A DNA stretch of 64,000 nucleotides from assembly GCA_937920345.1 (NCBI GenBank), contig CALGVA010000018.1, positions 23,974-87,973 of the forward strand, given 5' to 3'. Positions 9,161-18,603 of the stretch are shown here, piece after piece; within the stretch, counting starts at the first letter, position 1; every line of letters begins with the position of its first letter. The stretch comes from an uncultured Lachnospiraceae bacterium. GTDB lineage: Bacteria; Bacillota; Clostridia; Lachnospirales; Lachnospiraceae. The translations under genes were made by a program, and so were the position numbers. Below the pieces are notes generated by a model, which saw only the letters and a program-made list of their open reading frames with translations, was not told the origin of the DNA and did no database searches.

Positions 9161-9838
9161 ATGGCATGTTTACATGATACACGGATCGAAGAACTCTATA
9201 CACTGGAGGAGACGATTGCGGGAGAAATTTTTGAAGGAGTGACCTATCCGTGGGAGGTGCTTCCTAAGATCGGTGAGTTTATCGTCGCATTGGGAAACAG
9301 GCTGCCGGAGGAACGGTACGAGAAGAGAGGCGATAACGTATGGATAGCCAGATCCGCGAATGTGTATCCGAGCGCATGCATTAACGGGCCGGCAATCATA
9401 GATGAAGAGGCGGAGGTCAGACACTGTGCTTTCATCAGAGGAAACGCCATTGTAGGGAAAGGGGCGGTAGTAGGTAATTCGACGGAACTTAAGAATGTGA
9501 TTCTGTTCAATAAAGTTCAGGTTCCTCATTACAATTATGTAGGAGACAGTATATTAGGATATAAGGCACATATGGGTGCAGGCTCTATCACATCTAATGT
9601 CAAGAGCGATAAGACTTTAGTCGTAGTCCGTGCCGGGGAGGACAGACTGGAGACCGGACTCAAGAAATTCGGTGCTATGGTCGGAGACCATGTGGAAGTG
9701 GGCTGCAACAGCGTGCTCAATCCCGGGACAGTGATCGGAAAAGAGACGAATATCTATCCGACTTCGATGGTGAGGGGATTCATACCGGCCGGGACAATTT
9801 ATAAGAGACAGGGTGAAATTGCTGCGAAGCGGGATTAG
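9161..9838 (+). CDS. left-handed beta-helix (hexapeptide repeat) protein, GlmU-C-terminus-like
   Basis: 225 residues from the ATG at 9161, which has AGGTGG 7 bases upstream; an upstream in-frame ATG at 9107 lacks a ribosome site. From about residue 60 to 200 the sequence shows imperfect [LIV]-G-x4 hexapeptide turns (for example AIVGKGAVVG, GDHVEVGCNSVLNPGTVIG), as in the acetyltransferase part of GlmU. The N-terminal uridylyltransferase domain of GlmU is absent, and I see no clear catalytic histidine arrangement, so the substrate is unknown. Likely a nucleotide-sugar acyltransferase-like or scaffold protein. Confidence 0.75.
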   Translation: MACLHDTRIEELYTLEETIAGEIFEGVTYPWEVLPKIGEFIVALGNRLPEERYEKRGDNVWIARSANVYPSACINGPAIIDEEAEVRHCAFIRGNAIVGKGAVVGNSTELKNVILFNKVQVPHYNYVGDSILGYKAHMGAGSITSNVKSDKTLVVVRAGEDRLETGLKKFGAMVGDHVEVGCNSVLNPGTVIGKETNIYPTSMVRGFIPAGTIYKRQGEIAAKRD

Positions 9839-9919
9839 ATACGCTGTCTGATATGGGTATACCATTTATAGGAAACAGAATGAGATGTAGTTTTTGACAG
9901 GGCATATGGGGATAAAGGG

Positions 9920-12127
9920 ATGGCTATAGATTTAAGTATGGAAAATTTCGGATCAATGATCGATAATGTGATTGCCGGAATATGTTTCTTTGAGTATGAT
10001 AAGACAAGCGGGACAATGACACCTTTTTTTATCAATGAAGGAATGTTTCGTATGCTGGGATATTCCAGAGTGCAGGGCATGAAGTTATTAAAGAAGGTCG
10101 AAATGAACATTATTCCGGAGGATCTGCCGATCTACAAACAGGGAATCGCAGATGTACTTAAGGATGACGGCGCTGTAGATGTGGAATTCCGCACGGTAAC
10201 GGGGAGTGGAGGACTCAGATGGCTGCATGTCAGAGGAAACCTGTATGCCAGAGAGGCAGACAAGTATACGATCGTAACTGTCATCCAGGACATTACCGAA
10301 CACAAAAATGTGGAGGAGGAACTGCATTTACAGGCTGAAAGACTGCACATTCTTTCCGAGGCGGAGGGTGAACGCATCATTGATTATAATGCAAAGACGG
10401 ATGTTATGGTGGTCAAGTCTTCCAACGAGTACGATCTGGCAGGCGAGCAGATCCGGAATAAATGGATGGAGGAATTTGATGCTACGATGATCTATGATGA
10501 GGATGTGGCATATTATAAGTCCATCTTCAGAGGTCTGCTGACATCCCCAAAGCATGAAACGATCGAATACCGGACGAAACGCTTTGATGACGATTATACA
10601 TGGTATCAGGCAAATCTGACCTCCCTGCTGGGAGCGGAGGGATATGTGACGAGAGTCGTCGGCCGTATGATCAATATACATGAGAGAAAGCTGAAAGAAC
10701 TGGAACTTTTACTGCGTGCGGAGAAGGATGCGCTGACGGGCTTATACAATAAGGGCGCGACAGTGCAGCTGATTCAGAATTTTCTCCACGACGGCAAGAA
10801 TGGAACCCTCTACGGACTGATGATCATTGATCTGGATAATTTTAAGGAAGCGAATGATCTGCTGGGGCATGCGCAGGGCGACCAGATTCTTGTAGACACA
10901 GGAGCCGCGCTGAACGATATCTTCAGGGGCGGAGATATTGTCGGTCGTATCGGAGGCGATGAGTTTGTTGTATTCATGAAAGATTTGAGTTCCATTTCCG
11001 ACGCGGATATTCTGGCGGCTAAGGTTGTAAAGGAAGTTGATTTCACTTTTGCGTACGAGGAGCAGCCGATTCACGTGACTTGCAGTGTGGGGGTGGCAAT
11101 CTTCCCGTATCACGGCAAAAGTTATGAAGCGCTATTTGACAAAGCAGACAAAGCCGTCTATACAGCCAAGGCAAACGGCAAGTGCGGTTACCGCATCTAT
11201 GATGTCGCTACGACGATGGTATACCATGCCGCCAGAAAGAATGTGGAATATAATCCGGATAAAGGCATGGAGATGAACCGAAGCATAGAAGATCTTGTGA
11301 TGCAGCTTCTGTTTGAAGATAAAGTCATGGAGTCTGCGCTGAAATCGTCGATCGAGCTTATTACGGCAGAATATCGTTTTCACAGAGGATATGTGTGCGG
11401 TAACGCCGATCTTCCGATATCGAGATCAGTACAGTTTGCGGCGGCAGGTTATGAGATCGGCCGGGAGACGAAGGAGCATTATGAACTGAAACGGGTGGTA
11501 AGTGAGATTCTGTATGAGTCGTTCCGTAAAGCGACGATCATTCATGACTATGATCTGACGGCTGTGGAGATGCATGATTATTTTCAGGCTGAGGGAATCA
11601 AGAGCATGCTCTATTATCCGATCACGTCACAGGGGACGTTTCAGGGGGCGATCATCTTTGAAAACCATGAGGACGTTCAGCTTGAATTTACGGAAAGTCA
11701 GCTGGAAGAGATACGCTCGCTGATGCGTATTCTGGAAGCACATATTTTGCAGATCGGACTGATGGACAGGCTGCAGGATTTTGTGACGCAGATTGAGATC
11801 TTTGATAATATGGACAGTTTTGTATATATTGTCAATCCGGATACATATGAACTAAGCTTTATTAATAAAAAAGTGCTCATGAGTTCGCCACAGGTCAAGA
11901 TCGGGGATATCTGCTATAAGGCTTTACAGCATAGGGAAGCACCTTGTGAGAACTGTATATTGAGACATTTGAAAAAGGATGATTCGCACTGCAGATGTAC
12001 GGAGGAACTGTTCAATTATTCTCTGCGGTGCTGGAGCAGATGCAGTGCAAGCTGGCTGGAGTGTAAAGAGGAAAACGGGCTGGCACTCATTAACTGCATT
12101 GATATATCCGAGTACTTTTTACCATAG
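9920..12127 (+). CDS. PAS-PAS-GGDEF-GAF protein, probable diguanylate cyclase
   Basis: 735 residues, cytoplasmic. Two PAS-like sensor domains (about 10-130 and 145-255) precede a GGDEF domain (about 265-430) with an intact GGDEF motif at 345-349 and the product-inhibition I-site RGGD at 336-339, five residues before. So this protein should make c-di-GMP from GTP and be feedback inhibited. After it come a GAF-like domain (about 450-615) and a short PAS-like tail with a cysteine cluster (CENC, then C residues in HCRC and LRCWSRC), which might bind a metal or sense redox state. Cyclase followed by sensor domains is an unusual order. Confidence 0.9.
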   Translation: MAIDLSMENFGSMIDNVIAGICFFEYDKTSGTMTPFFINEGMFRMLGYSRVQGMKLLKKVEMNIIPEDLPIYKQGIADVLKDDGAVDVEFRTVTGSGGLRWLHVRGNLYAREADKYTIVTVIQDITEHKNVEEELHLQAERLHILSEAEGERIIDYNAKTDVMVVKSSNEYDLAGEQIRNKWMEEFDATMIYDEDVAYYKSIFRGLLTSPKHETIEYRTKRFDDDYTWYQANLTSLLGAEGYVTRVVGRMINIHERKLKELELLLRAEKDALTGLYNKGATVQLIQNFLHDGKNGTLYGLMIIDLDNFKEANDLLGHAQGDQILVDTGAALNDIFRGGDIVGRIGGDEFVVFMKDLSSISDADILAAKVVKEVDFTFAYEEQPIHVTCSVGVAIFPYHGKSYEALFDKADKAVYTAKANGKCGYRIYDVATTMVYHAARKNVEYNPDKGMEMNRSIEDLVMQLLFEDKVMESALKSSIELITAEYRFHRGYVCGNADLPISRSVQFAAAGYEIGRETKEHYELKRVVSEILYESFRKATIIHDYDLTAVEMHDYFQAEGIKSMLYYPITSQGTFQGAIIFENHEDVQLEFTESQLEEIRSLMRILEAHILQIGLMDRLQDFVTQIEIFDNMDSFVYIVNPDTYELSFINKKVLMSSPQVKIGDICYKALQHREAPCENCILRHLKKDDSHCRCTEELFNYSLRCWSRCSASWLECKEENGLALINCIDISEYFLP

Positions 12128-12189
12128 ATCATTTCCGGTGGCACTTAGGTTCTGACCGGGGAAATTATACATGGAAAGCGAGAAAGGCA

Positions 12190-13725
12190 ATGGTGAAAAT
12201 TTTAATCTTACTGATTTATTTCGCAGTATTGATCGGTATCGGTCTATACTGCAGGAAGCATGCGACAGATGTGAACGGTTTCGTGCTGGGCGGGCGTTCC
12301 GTCGGTCCCTGGCTCACAGCATTCGCATATGGCACATCTTATTTTTCCGCGGTAGTATTTGTCGGATATGCAGGACAGTTCGGCTGGAAATACGGTATAG
12401 CCGCTACGTGGGCCGGTATCGGCAACGCGATTATCGGTTCCCTGATGGCGTGGGTGATCCTTGGAAGAAGAACCCGTATTATGAGCCAGCATCTGGACTC
12501 GGCTACTATGCCGCAGTTCTTCGGAGAACGCTTTGGCAGTCCGGCACTCAAAATCGGCGCGTCAGTGATCATTTTTATCTTCTTGATTCCCTATACGGCA
12601 TCGCTCTATAACGGTCTATCCCGATTGTTCGGCATGGCATTTAATATAGATTATTCTGTCTGCATTGTACTGATGGCGGTTCTGACTGCGGTTTACGTGA
12701 TTGCCGGCGGTTATATGGCGACCGCAATCAATGATTTTATACAGGGTATTATCATGCTGCTGGGCATCGTTGCTATTATTGCCGCGGTGATTAATTCCAA
12801 GGGCGGACTGATGACGGCGCTTGACGGTCTTGCAAGAATTACGGATGAGACGGTTACCACGACGCCCGGAATCTTTGCCTCTTTCTTAGGTCCAGATCCT
12901 TTGAATCTCATGTTTGTGGTGATCCTGACATCGCTCGGCACATGGGGGCTGCCGCAGATGGTGCAGAAATTCTATGCGATCAAGGACGAAGGTTCGATCA
13001 AGAAGGGTACGATTATCTCTACGGTTTTTGCCCTGGTGGTGGCAGGGGGATGTTATTTCCTCGGTGGTTTCGGCAGGCTGTTTTCCGATCAGATCGATGT
13101 GGCGGCGAACGGATATGATTCCATCATTCCGACGATGCTGTCCGGTTTAAGTCCTATGTTAATTGCGCTCGTGGTAATTCTTGTGCTTTCCGCGTCCATG
13201 TCTACGTTATCCTCACTCGTCATGGCATCCAGTTCCACGCTGACGATTGACTTTATAAAGGATAATTTTGTCAAGAACATGGAGGAGAAAAAGCAGGTAT
13301 TATATATACGAGTGCTGATCGTCGTATTTATTATTATATCAGCGGTGCTCGCCCTGATTCAGTATAAGAGCAGTGTGACTTTTATCGCACAGCTTATGGG
13401 AATTTCATGGGGAGCCCTGGCGGGAGCTTTCCTTGCACCGTTTATGTATGCGCTGTATGGGAAATGGGTCTCTAAAGCGTCCTGCTGGGTATGTTTTATC
13501 TTCAGTTCGGTTCTGATGGTGGCAAATATTTTCTTCAAGAGTTCTTTTCCTGAGATTATGCAGTCGCCCATCAACTGCGGTGCAATCGCTATGCTTGCCG
13601 GACTGGTGATCGTTCCGGTTGTCAGTGTGTTTACGCCGAAACCGGACAGGACACTGGTGGATAATGCTTTTGCATGTTATGACAGGGAGACAAAAGTCTC
13701 GCAGAAAACGGCGCTTGGCAAGTAG
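12190..13725 (+). CDS. sodium:solute symporter (SSS family, PutP-like)
   Basis: 511 residues with about 13 hydrophobic segments. The N-terminal LGGRSVGPWLTAFAYG and GWKYG loop are typical of the SSS family, which couples Na+ entry to uptake of amino acids or organic acids. It lies 87 bases before iorA and probably belongs with iorA-iorB and the ligase, which suggests an amino acid or aryl acid as substrate; that is inference from position. The start is preceded by AAAGG. Confidence 0.9.
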   Translation: MVKILILLIYFAVLIGIGLYCRKHATDVNGFVLGGRSVGPWLTAFAYGTSYFSAVVFVGYAGQFGWKYGIAATWAGIGNAIIGSLMAWVILGRRTRIMSQHLDSATMPQFFGERFGSPALKIGASVIIFIFLIPYTASLYNGLSRLFGMAFNIDYSVCIVLMAVLTAVYVIAGGYMATAINDFIQGIIMLLGIVAIIAAVINSKGGLMTALDGLARITDETVTTTPGIFASFLGPDPLNLMFVVILTSLGTWGLPQMVQKFYAIKDEGSIKKGTIISTVFALVVAGGCYFLGGFGRLFSDQIDVAANGYDSIIPTMLSGLSPMLIALVVILVLSASMSTLSSLVMASSSTLTIDFIKDNFVKNMEEKKQVLYIRVLIVVFIIISAVLALIQYKSSVTFIAQLMGISWGALAGAFLAPFMYALYGKWVSKASCWVCFIFSSVLMVANIFFKSSFPEIMQSPINCGAIAMLAGLVIVPVVSVFTPKPDRTLVDNAFACYDRETKVSQKTALGK

Positions 13726-13812
13726 AAAGCATTCTTCGTACAAATATGACGTTTACGAAATTCAAAAGAAAGGGTTTATGCGCAGGAATATGCATAGAAA
13801 AAGGAGTTATTT

Positions 13813-15534
13813 ATGAAACAGTTAATGTTAGGTAATCAGGCTTTTGCAAGGGGTCTGTATGAAGCGGGATGCAGTGTTGTATCCAGTTATCCGGGGACGC
13901 CGAGCACGGAAGTCACGGAAGAAGCGGCAAAATATGATGAGATCTACTGTGAGTGGGCGCCAAATGAGAAAGTTGCCATGGAGGTGGCATTCGGTGCGTC
14001 CCTTGCCGGTAAAAGGAGTTTCTGCGGCATGAAACATGTGGGATTAAATGTGGCGGCAGATCCTCTTTTCACATGTTCCTATACAGGGGTCAATGCAGGT
14101 CTGGTAATTTGTGTTGCCGACGATCCGGGGATGCATTCTTCACAGAACGAACAGGATTCCCGGCATTATGCGAAAGCAGCTAAAATACCGATGCTGGAAC
14201 CGGCGGATTCCGCGGAGGCATGTGCGTTTGTAAAGAAAGCATATGAGATTTCTGAGCAGTTCGATACACCGGTGATTGTGAGGATGTGTACCAGAATCGC
14301 TCATTCACAGAGTCTTGTAGACACACAGGAGCGTGTCGTTCCCGTGGTGCCTGCATATGAGAAAAATGCGGCCAAATACGTTATGATGCCGGTGAACGCG
14401 ATACGAAGACATCCTTTCGTGGAAGAGCGTACACGCAAACTGACAGAGTATGCAGAAAGCAGTGAATTAAACAGGATTGAGACGGGTGATACGAAACTGG
14501 GTGTCATCACATCATCCACGAGTTACCAGTATGTGAAAGAAGTGTTTGGCGAACAGGCAAGTATTTTGAAATTAGGCATGGTCTATCCGCTTCCGGAGAA
14601 ACTGATTCTTGATTTCGCGTCTAAGGTGGAGAAGGTTGTGATCGTCGAGGAACTGGATTCCGTGATAGAAGACCACTGCAGAAAGCTCGGACTGGAAGTG
14701 ACAGGCAAAGAACTGTTCCCGGTTGAGGGAGAATTTTCCCAGAATCTGATTGCGGAGAAAATGGGTGTGAAGAGCGTGAGCACAAGCGGCCTGGAGGAGA
14801 CGCTTCCGAACAGACCGCCGGTTATGTGTGCAGGCTGTCCGCACAGAGGATTGTTCTATACACTGTCTAAGAATCACTGCAGAGTGCTGGGAGACATCGG
14901 CTGTTATACACTCGGTGCGGTGGCACCGCTGAATGCGATGGATATGACACTCTGTATGGGTGCGTCCGTGAGTGCGATTCATGGATTCAACAAAGCGCTC
15001 GAACAGGAGAGTGAGGGCAATACGGTGGCAGTGATCGGTGATTCCACGTTCATGCATTCCGGTATGACAGGACTTGCGAATATTGCCTATAACCAGAGTA
15101 ATTCTACCGTTATTATTCTGGATAATTCCATTACAGGAATGACCGGTCATCAACAGAATCCGACGACCGGCTATAACATTAAGGGTGACCCGGCGGGTAA
15201 GATTGATCTGGAAAGTCTTTGCCGTGCCATGGGAATAGACAGAGTCGTTGTGATAGATCCTTATGATCTGGAGCAGTGTGATAAAGTAATCAAGGAGGAG
15301 CTTGCAGCGAAAGAGCCTTCCGTAATCATCAGCAGAAGACCGTGCGCGCTGCTCAAATATGTGAAGCCGAAGCCGGCTCTTCATGTGGATGAGAACAAGT
15401 GTGTCGGATGTAAGGCATGTATGCGTCTGGGATGTCCGGCAATCAGTATGAAGAACGGGAAAGCGGTAATTGATACTACATTGTGCGTAGGCTGCGGCGT
15501 GTGTAAGCAGCTGTGTAAGTGCGGCGCATTATAA
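13813..15534 (+). CDS. iorA: indolepyruvate:ferredoxin oxidoreductase, alpha subunit
   Basis: 573 residues. IorA binds thiamine diphosphate and oxidatively decarboxylates aryl pyruvates from Trp, Phe and Tyr to aryl-acetyl-CoA, passing electrons to ferredoxin. The N-terminal pyrimidine-binding domain starts YPGTPSTE. The TPP-binding domain has GDIGCYTLG and GDSTFMHSG ... LDNSITGMTG. The C-terminus carries two [4Fe-4S] ferredoxin motifs: C530, C533, C536, C541 and C558, C561, C564, C568. iorB follows, so the complex is complete. AAGGAG precedes the ATG. Confidence 0.96.
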   Translation: MKQLMLGNQAFARGLYEAGCSVVSSYPGTPSTEVTEEAAKYDEIYCEWAPNEKVAMEVAFGASLAGKRSFCGMKHVGLNVAADPLFTCSYTGVNAGLVICVADDPGMHSSQNEQDSRHYAKAAKIPMLEPADSAEACAFVKKAYEISEQFDTPVIVRMCTRIAHSQSLVDTQERVVPVVPAYEKNAAKYVMMPVNAIRRHPFVEERTRKLTEYAESSELNRIETGDTKLGVITSSTSYQYVKEVFGEQASILKLGMVYPLPEKLILDFASKVEKVVIVEELDSVIEDHCRKLGLEVTGKELFPVEGEFSQNLIAEKMGVKSVSTSGLEETLPNRPPVMCAGCPHRGLFYTLSKNHCRVLGDIGCYTLGAVAPLNAMDMTLCMGASVSAIHGFNKALEQESEGNTVAVIGDSTFMHSGMTGLANIAYNQSNSTVIILDNSITGMTGHQQNPTTGYNIKGDPAGKIDLESLCRAMGIDRVVVIDPYDLEQCDKVIKEELAAKEPSVIISRRPCALLKYVKPKPALHVDENKCVGCKACMRLGCPAISMKNGKAVIDTTLCVGCGVCKQLCKCGAL

Positions 15535-15569
15535 ACAGGACAGGGACAAGTCACGGAATGGAGGAAAGT

Positions 15570-16136
15570 ATGACAAAGAATATTATGATCGTGGGCGTAG
15601 GCGGACAGGGGTCGCTTCTTGCCAGTAAACTTCTCGGACATCTGCTCCTGTCGGAAGGGTATGATGTGAAGGTGTCAGAGGTGCACGGGATGAGCCAGCG
15701 CGGAGGAAGTGTTGTCACGTATGTAAGATTCGGAGAGAAGGTGTATTCGCCGATTATCGACAAGGGCGAGGCGGATTTCATTATCTCTTTCGAGAAACTG
15801 GAGGCGGCAAGATATCTGGAATATTTAAAGCCGGACGGCAGAATCGTGGTAAATATACAGGAGATCGATCCGATGCCGGTCATCACGGGAGCAGCGTCGT
15901 ATCCGGAGAATCTCATTGAGAAAATGCAGGAGAGAGGATTCCTGGTAGATGCGATGGATTGTCTGTCACTGGCGGAGGAAGCAGGATCGGCGAAAGCGGT
16001 GAACATTGTTCTGATGGGGCGGCTTTCACGGTACTTTGACATTACGGAAGAAAAATGGATCAAGGCGATAGAAGAGTGTGTTCCCGCAAAGTTTGCGGAT
16101 ATCAATCAAAAGGCTTTCCGACTCGGCAGAGCATGA
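15570..16136 (+). CDS. iorB: indolepyruvate:ferredoxin oxidoreductase, beta subunit
   Basis: 188 residues from the ATG at 15570, chosen because GGAGG lies 5 bases upstream; an in-frame ATG at 15558 would add four residues. The start MTKNIMIVGVGGQGSLL is the gamma-domain glycine-rich motif of 2-oxoacid:ferredoxin oxidoreductases, and EVHGMSQRGGSVVTYVRFG is the conserved CoA-contact region. It forms the IorAB complex with the upstream gene, 35 bases away. Confidence 0.95.
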   Translation: MTKNIMIVGVGGQGSLLASKLLGHLLLSEGYDVKVSEVHGMSQRGGSVVTYVRFGEKVYSPIIDKGEADFIISFEKLEAARYLEYLKPDGRIVVNIQEIDPMPVITGAASYPENLIEKMQERGFLVDAMDCLSLAEEAGSAKAVNIVLMGRLSRYFDITEEKWIKAIEECVPAKFADINQKAFRLGRA

Positions 16137-16155
16137 AAGGAATATCTAAAATACA

Positions 16156-17460
16156 ATGGCTAATTATTATCAACCGGAAATTGAGACAATGTCTGTGGAA
16201 GCACTGCAGGCGCTCCAGAGCGAAAGGTTAGTGAAACAGGTCCGCTATGTTTATGACAATGTGGAGTTCTATCGGAACAGGATGGATGAGGCGGGTGTGA
16301 AGCCCGAGGATGTCAAAGGGATTGAAGATTTATACAAACTGCCTTTTATCAACAAGGATGATCTGCGCGACCAGTATCCTTACGGACTCCTGGCAGTTCC
16401 GTTAAATGACTGTGTGCGCATTCAGTCTACCAGCGGTACGACAGGGCGGCGTGTAGTGGCTTTCTACACACAGGAGGATATTGATATCTGGGAGGAATGC
16501 TGTGCAAGGGCGATTATGGCGGCAGGCGGCACGGACAAGGACGTATGTCATGTGTGTTACGGCTACGGACTGTTTACGGGAGGACCCGGATTAAACGGCG
16601 GTTCCCATAAAGTCGGGTGTCTGACGCTTCCTATGTCCTCCGGTAACACGGAGAGACAGCTTCAATTCATGGAAGACCTCGGTTCAACGATTCTGTGCTG
16701 TACGCCGTCCTATGCGGCGAATCTCGGCGAGGCGGTAACCGAAAGAGGATTAAAGGATAAGATCAAACTGAAGGCAGGTATATTCGGAGCCGAGCCCTGG
16801 ACGGAAGAAATGCGGCACCAGATTGAAGAAACGCTTGGGATCAGGGCATATGATATATACGGACTGACGGAGATATCAGGTCCGGGTGTTTCCTTTGAGT
16901 GTGAGGAACAGGCGGGAATGCATATTCAGGAAGACCACTTCATACCGGAAATTATCGATCCGAAGACAGGTGAGGTACTGCCGGAAGGAGAGATCGGGGA
17001 ACTTGTATTTACCTGTATCACGAAGAAAGCCTTCCCGCTGCTCAGATATCGAACCAGAGACCTGTGCCGCCTGACGAGAAAGAAATGTTCCTGCGGGCGT
17101 ACCCATATCAGGATGACGAAGCCCATGGGAAGAAGCGACGACATGATGGTGGTGAAAGGTGTCAATGTATGGCCGTCACAGATTGAAGCGGTTCTTTTGA
17201 AGCAGGGGTATCAGGCGAATTATCAGATTATAGTAGATCGTATCGGCAGCAAGGACACCATTGAAGTGCAGGTGGAAATGACGCCGGAGATGGCGGAGGA
17301 CGCTGCGGTAGCAGTTCCCGTTCGTGAGAAGAAACTCGTTTCCGGATTAAAATCCATGCTGGGAATCGGCGTGGATGTCAGAGTGGTAGAGCCGAAGAGC
17401 ATTACGCGAAGCGAGGGTAAGGCAGTCCGCGTTATTGATAAGAGACATCTGTATCAGTAA
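16156..17460 (+). CDS. phenylacetate-CoA ligase family enzyme
   Basis: 434 residues of the PaaK type of adenylate-forming enzyme. The P-loop is STSGTTGRR (91-99); YDIYGLTEISGPG (about 235-247) is the acyl-adenylate-binding motif, and RTRDLCRL marks the hinge. It starts 19 bases after iorB, a pairing commonly seen in anaerobes. In peptide fermenters the ligase can work in reverse, turning the aryl-acetyl-CoA made by IOR into aryl acetate plus ATP; that direction is inference. Which aryl group is used cannot be read from sequence. Confidence 0.9.
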   Translation: MANYYQPEIETMSVEALQALQSERLVKQVRYVYDNVEFYRNRMDEAGVKPEDVKGIEDLYKLPFINKDDLRDQYPYGLLAVPLNDCVRIQSTSGTTGRRVVAFYTQEDIDIWEECCARAIMAAGGTDKDVCHVCYGYGLFTGGPGLNGGSHKVGCLTLPMSSGNTERQLQFMEDLGSTILCCTPSYAANLGEAVTERGLKDKIKLKAGIFGAEPWTEEMRHQIEETLGIRAYDIYGLTEISGPGVSFECEEQAGMHIQEDHFIPEIIDPKTGEVLPEGEIGELVFTCITKKAFPLLRYRTRDLCRLTRKKCSCGRTHIRMTKPMGRSDDMMVVKGVNVWPSQIEAVLLKQGYQANYQIIVDRIGSKDTIEVQVEMTPEMAEDAAVAVPVREKKLVSGLKSMLGIGVDVRVVEPKSITRSEGKAVRVIDKRHLYQ

Positions 17461-17539
17461 TTTATATGATTTTTGCACATGAGTTTCAATTTGCGCCCTG
17501 GGACAGAGAGAACGTGAAGCTGTGGCGGGGAAAGCGGGT

Positions 17540-18391
17540 TTATAATGCGAGCAGTTGTCTGGCATTGGCGGAGAAGATCAGTTCCTTCTCCTGCGTGGTG
17601 AGGGGTGTGTTTTCAACCCGTGCAACATAGTCTCTTTGGGATTCCCATGGGGAATCTGTGGCGAACAGTATTTTATCAGTGCCGTGTTTTCTCACAATAC
17701 GCACGAAATCGTCGTCGGATAGATTGGAAGATATATACGGCGCTTTCCCGTGAGCGGTTTTGCAGGGGGTGAGAGGACCGATGGAGAAACCGGTGTCCAG
17801 ATAGACCTTAGCACCGGCAAGGTCCTGTTCCACTGCATGCCAGCATGCCCAGTTTCCCATGTGGGCAAGAACAAATTTCTGCGGCTGTATTTCGTCGATT
17901 ACGGTGAGAATCTGTTCAACATCCGCGTAGTTGTGGTCATAAATACCGATGTCGATGCCGGCATGGATGAGAGTAATCAGACCAAGAGATGAAGCATAAT
18001 CGATAATATGCATCATTTTCACATCGGTGAGATCTGTATGCTGGTAAGCGGGATGCAGTTTAATCCCGGAGATGCCGTTTTGTTTTAAGCGGAGCAGTTC
18101 CGATTTGTAATCGGTATAATCAGGGTGCATACCTCCGAAAGTGATGATTCCCTGGCTAAACAGGTGCTCACGGTTGGAAATCATGGAAGTGTTTACTTTT
18201 TCCACCTGGTTTTCATGGGTCATGACCGGGAGATTAACACTGTAGGATACGGAAGCTTCCTTCATCGAGGCGAGCAGTCCGGATACGGAGCCGTCCGTGA
18301 AATATTGGGTACAGGAAAGCGCACTCAGTTTTTCCAGGGTCGGTAATGCAATTTTGTCGGGAAATGTATGTACATGGAAATCAATGATCAT
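17540..18391 (-). CDS. amidohydrolase family metal-dependent hydrolase
   Basis: 283 residues of the TIM-barrel amidohydrolase-2 type. Metal ligands are visible: HVH at residues 6-8, His in GIKLHPAYQ, His in LIHAGIDIG, His in LAHMGNW and Asp in FATDSPW. Such proteins include decarboxylases (ACMSD/uracil-carboxylase type) and lactonases; the reaction is not identifiable here. It reads against the flanking genes, with a promoter of its own at 18533-18561, and ends 80 bases from the ligase gene on the other strand. Confidence 0.85.
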   Translation of the reverse strand: MIIDFHVHTFPDKIALPTLEKLSALSCTQYFTDGSVSGLLASMKEASVSYSVNLPVMTHENQVEKVNTSMISNREHLFSQGIITFGGMHPDYTDYKSELLRLKQNGISGIKLHPAYQHTDLTDVKMMHIIDYASSLGLITLIHAGIDIGIYDHNYADVEQILTVIDEIQPQKFVLAHMGNWACWHAVEQDLAGAKVYLDTGFSIGPLTPCKTAHGKAPYISSNLSDDDFVRIVRKHGTDKILFATDSPWESQRDYVARVENTPLTTQEKELIFSANARQLLAL

Positions 18392-18495
18392 GGTTTACCT
18401 CATTTCTGTGCCTGTGCCGCAATTTTATGCAGGCCGGTATTTTGGTGAGTTGGTGTTTGATGTCCGGGTGGTGGAGCCGGTACAATCCGGACGAT

Positions 18496-18561
18496 TTGAT
18501 AATGGAATATGTTCGGTTTATGTACGGAACATATGATAGAATAATTTGTGACAACTGTCAA
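18496..18561. promoter_or_regulatory. divergent promoters with shared palindrome
   Basis: On the minus strand TTGACA (complement 18556-18561), 17 bases, TATCAT (complement 18533-18538) reads into the amidohydrolase. On the plus strand TTGATA (18496-18501), 17 bases, TATGTA (18519-18524) could read into the ligase. A perfect 8+8 dyad ATATGTTC/GAACATAT spans 18507-18534, overlapping the minus -10 and the plus -10. One regulator could control both genes. The minus promoter is strong; the rest is inference. Confidence 0.55.
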
Positions 18562-18603
18562 GAAAAGCAGAGAGTAAGAAAAGAGAGAGAGGAATAAGTT
18601 ACT

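Noticed and set aside
14572..15384. 270-codon minus-strand open frame opposite iorA
   Set aside because: It mirrors a strongly conserved gene; no start signal or recognisable domain.
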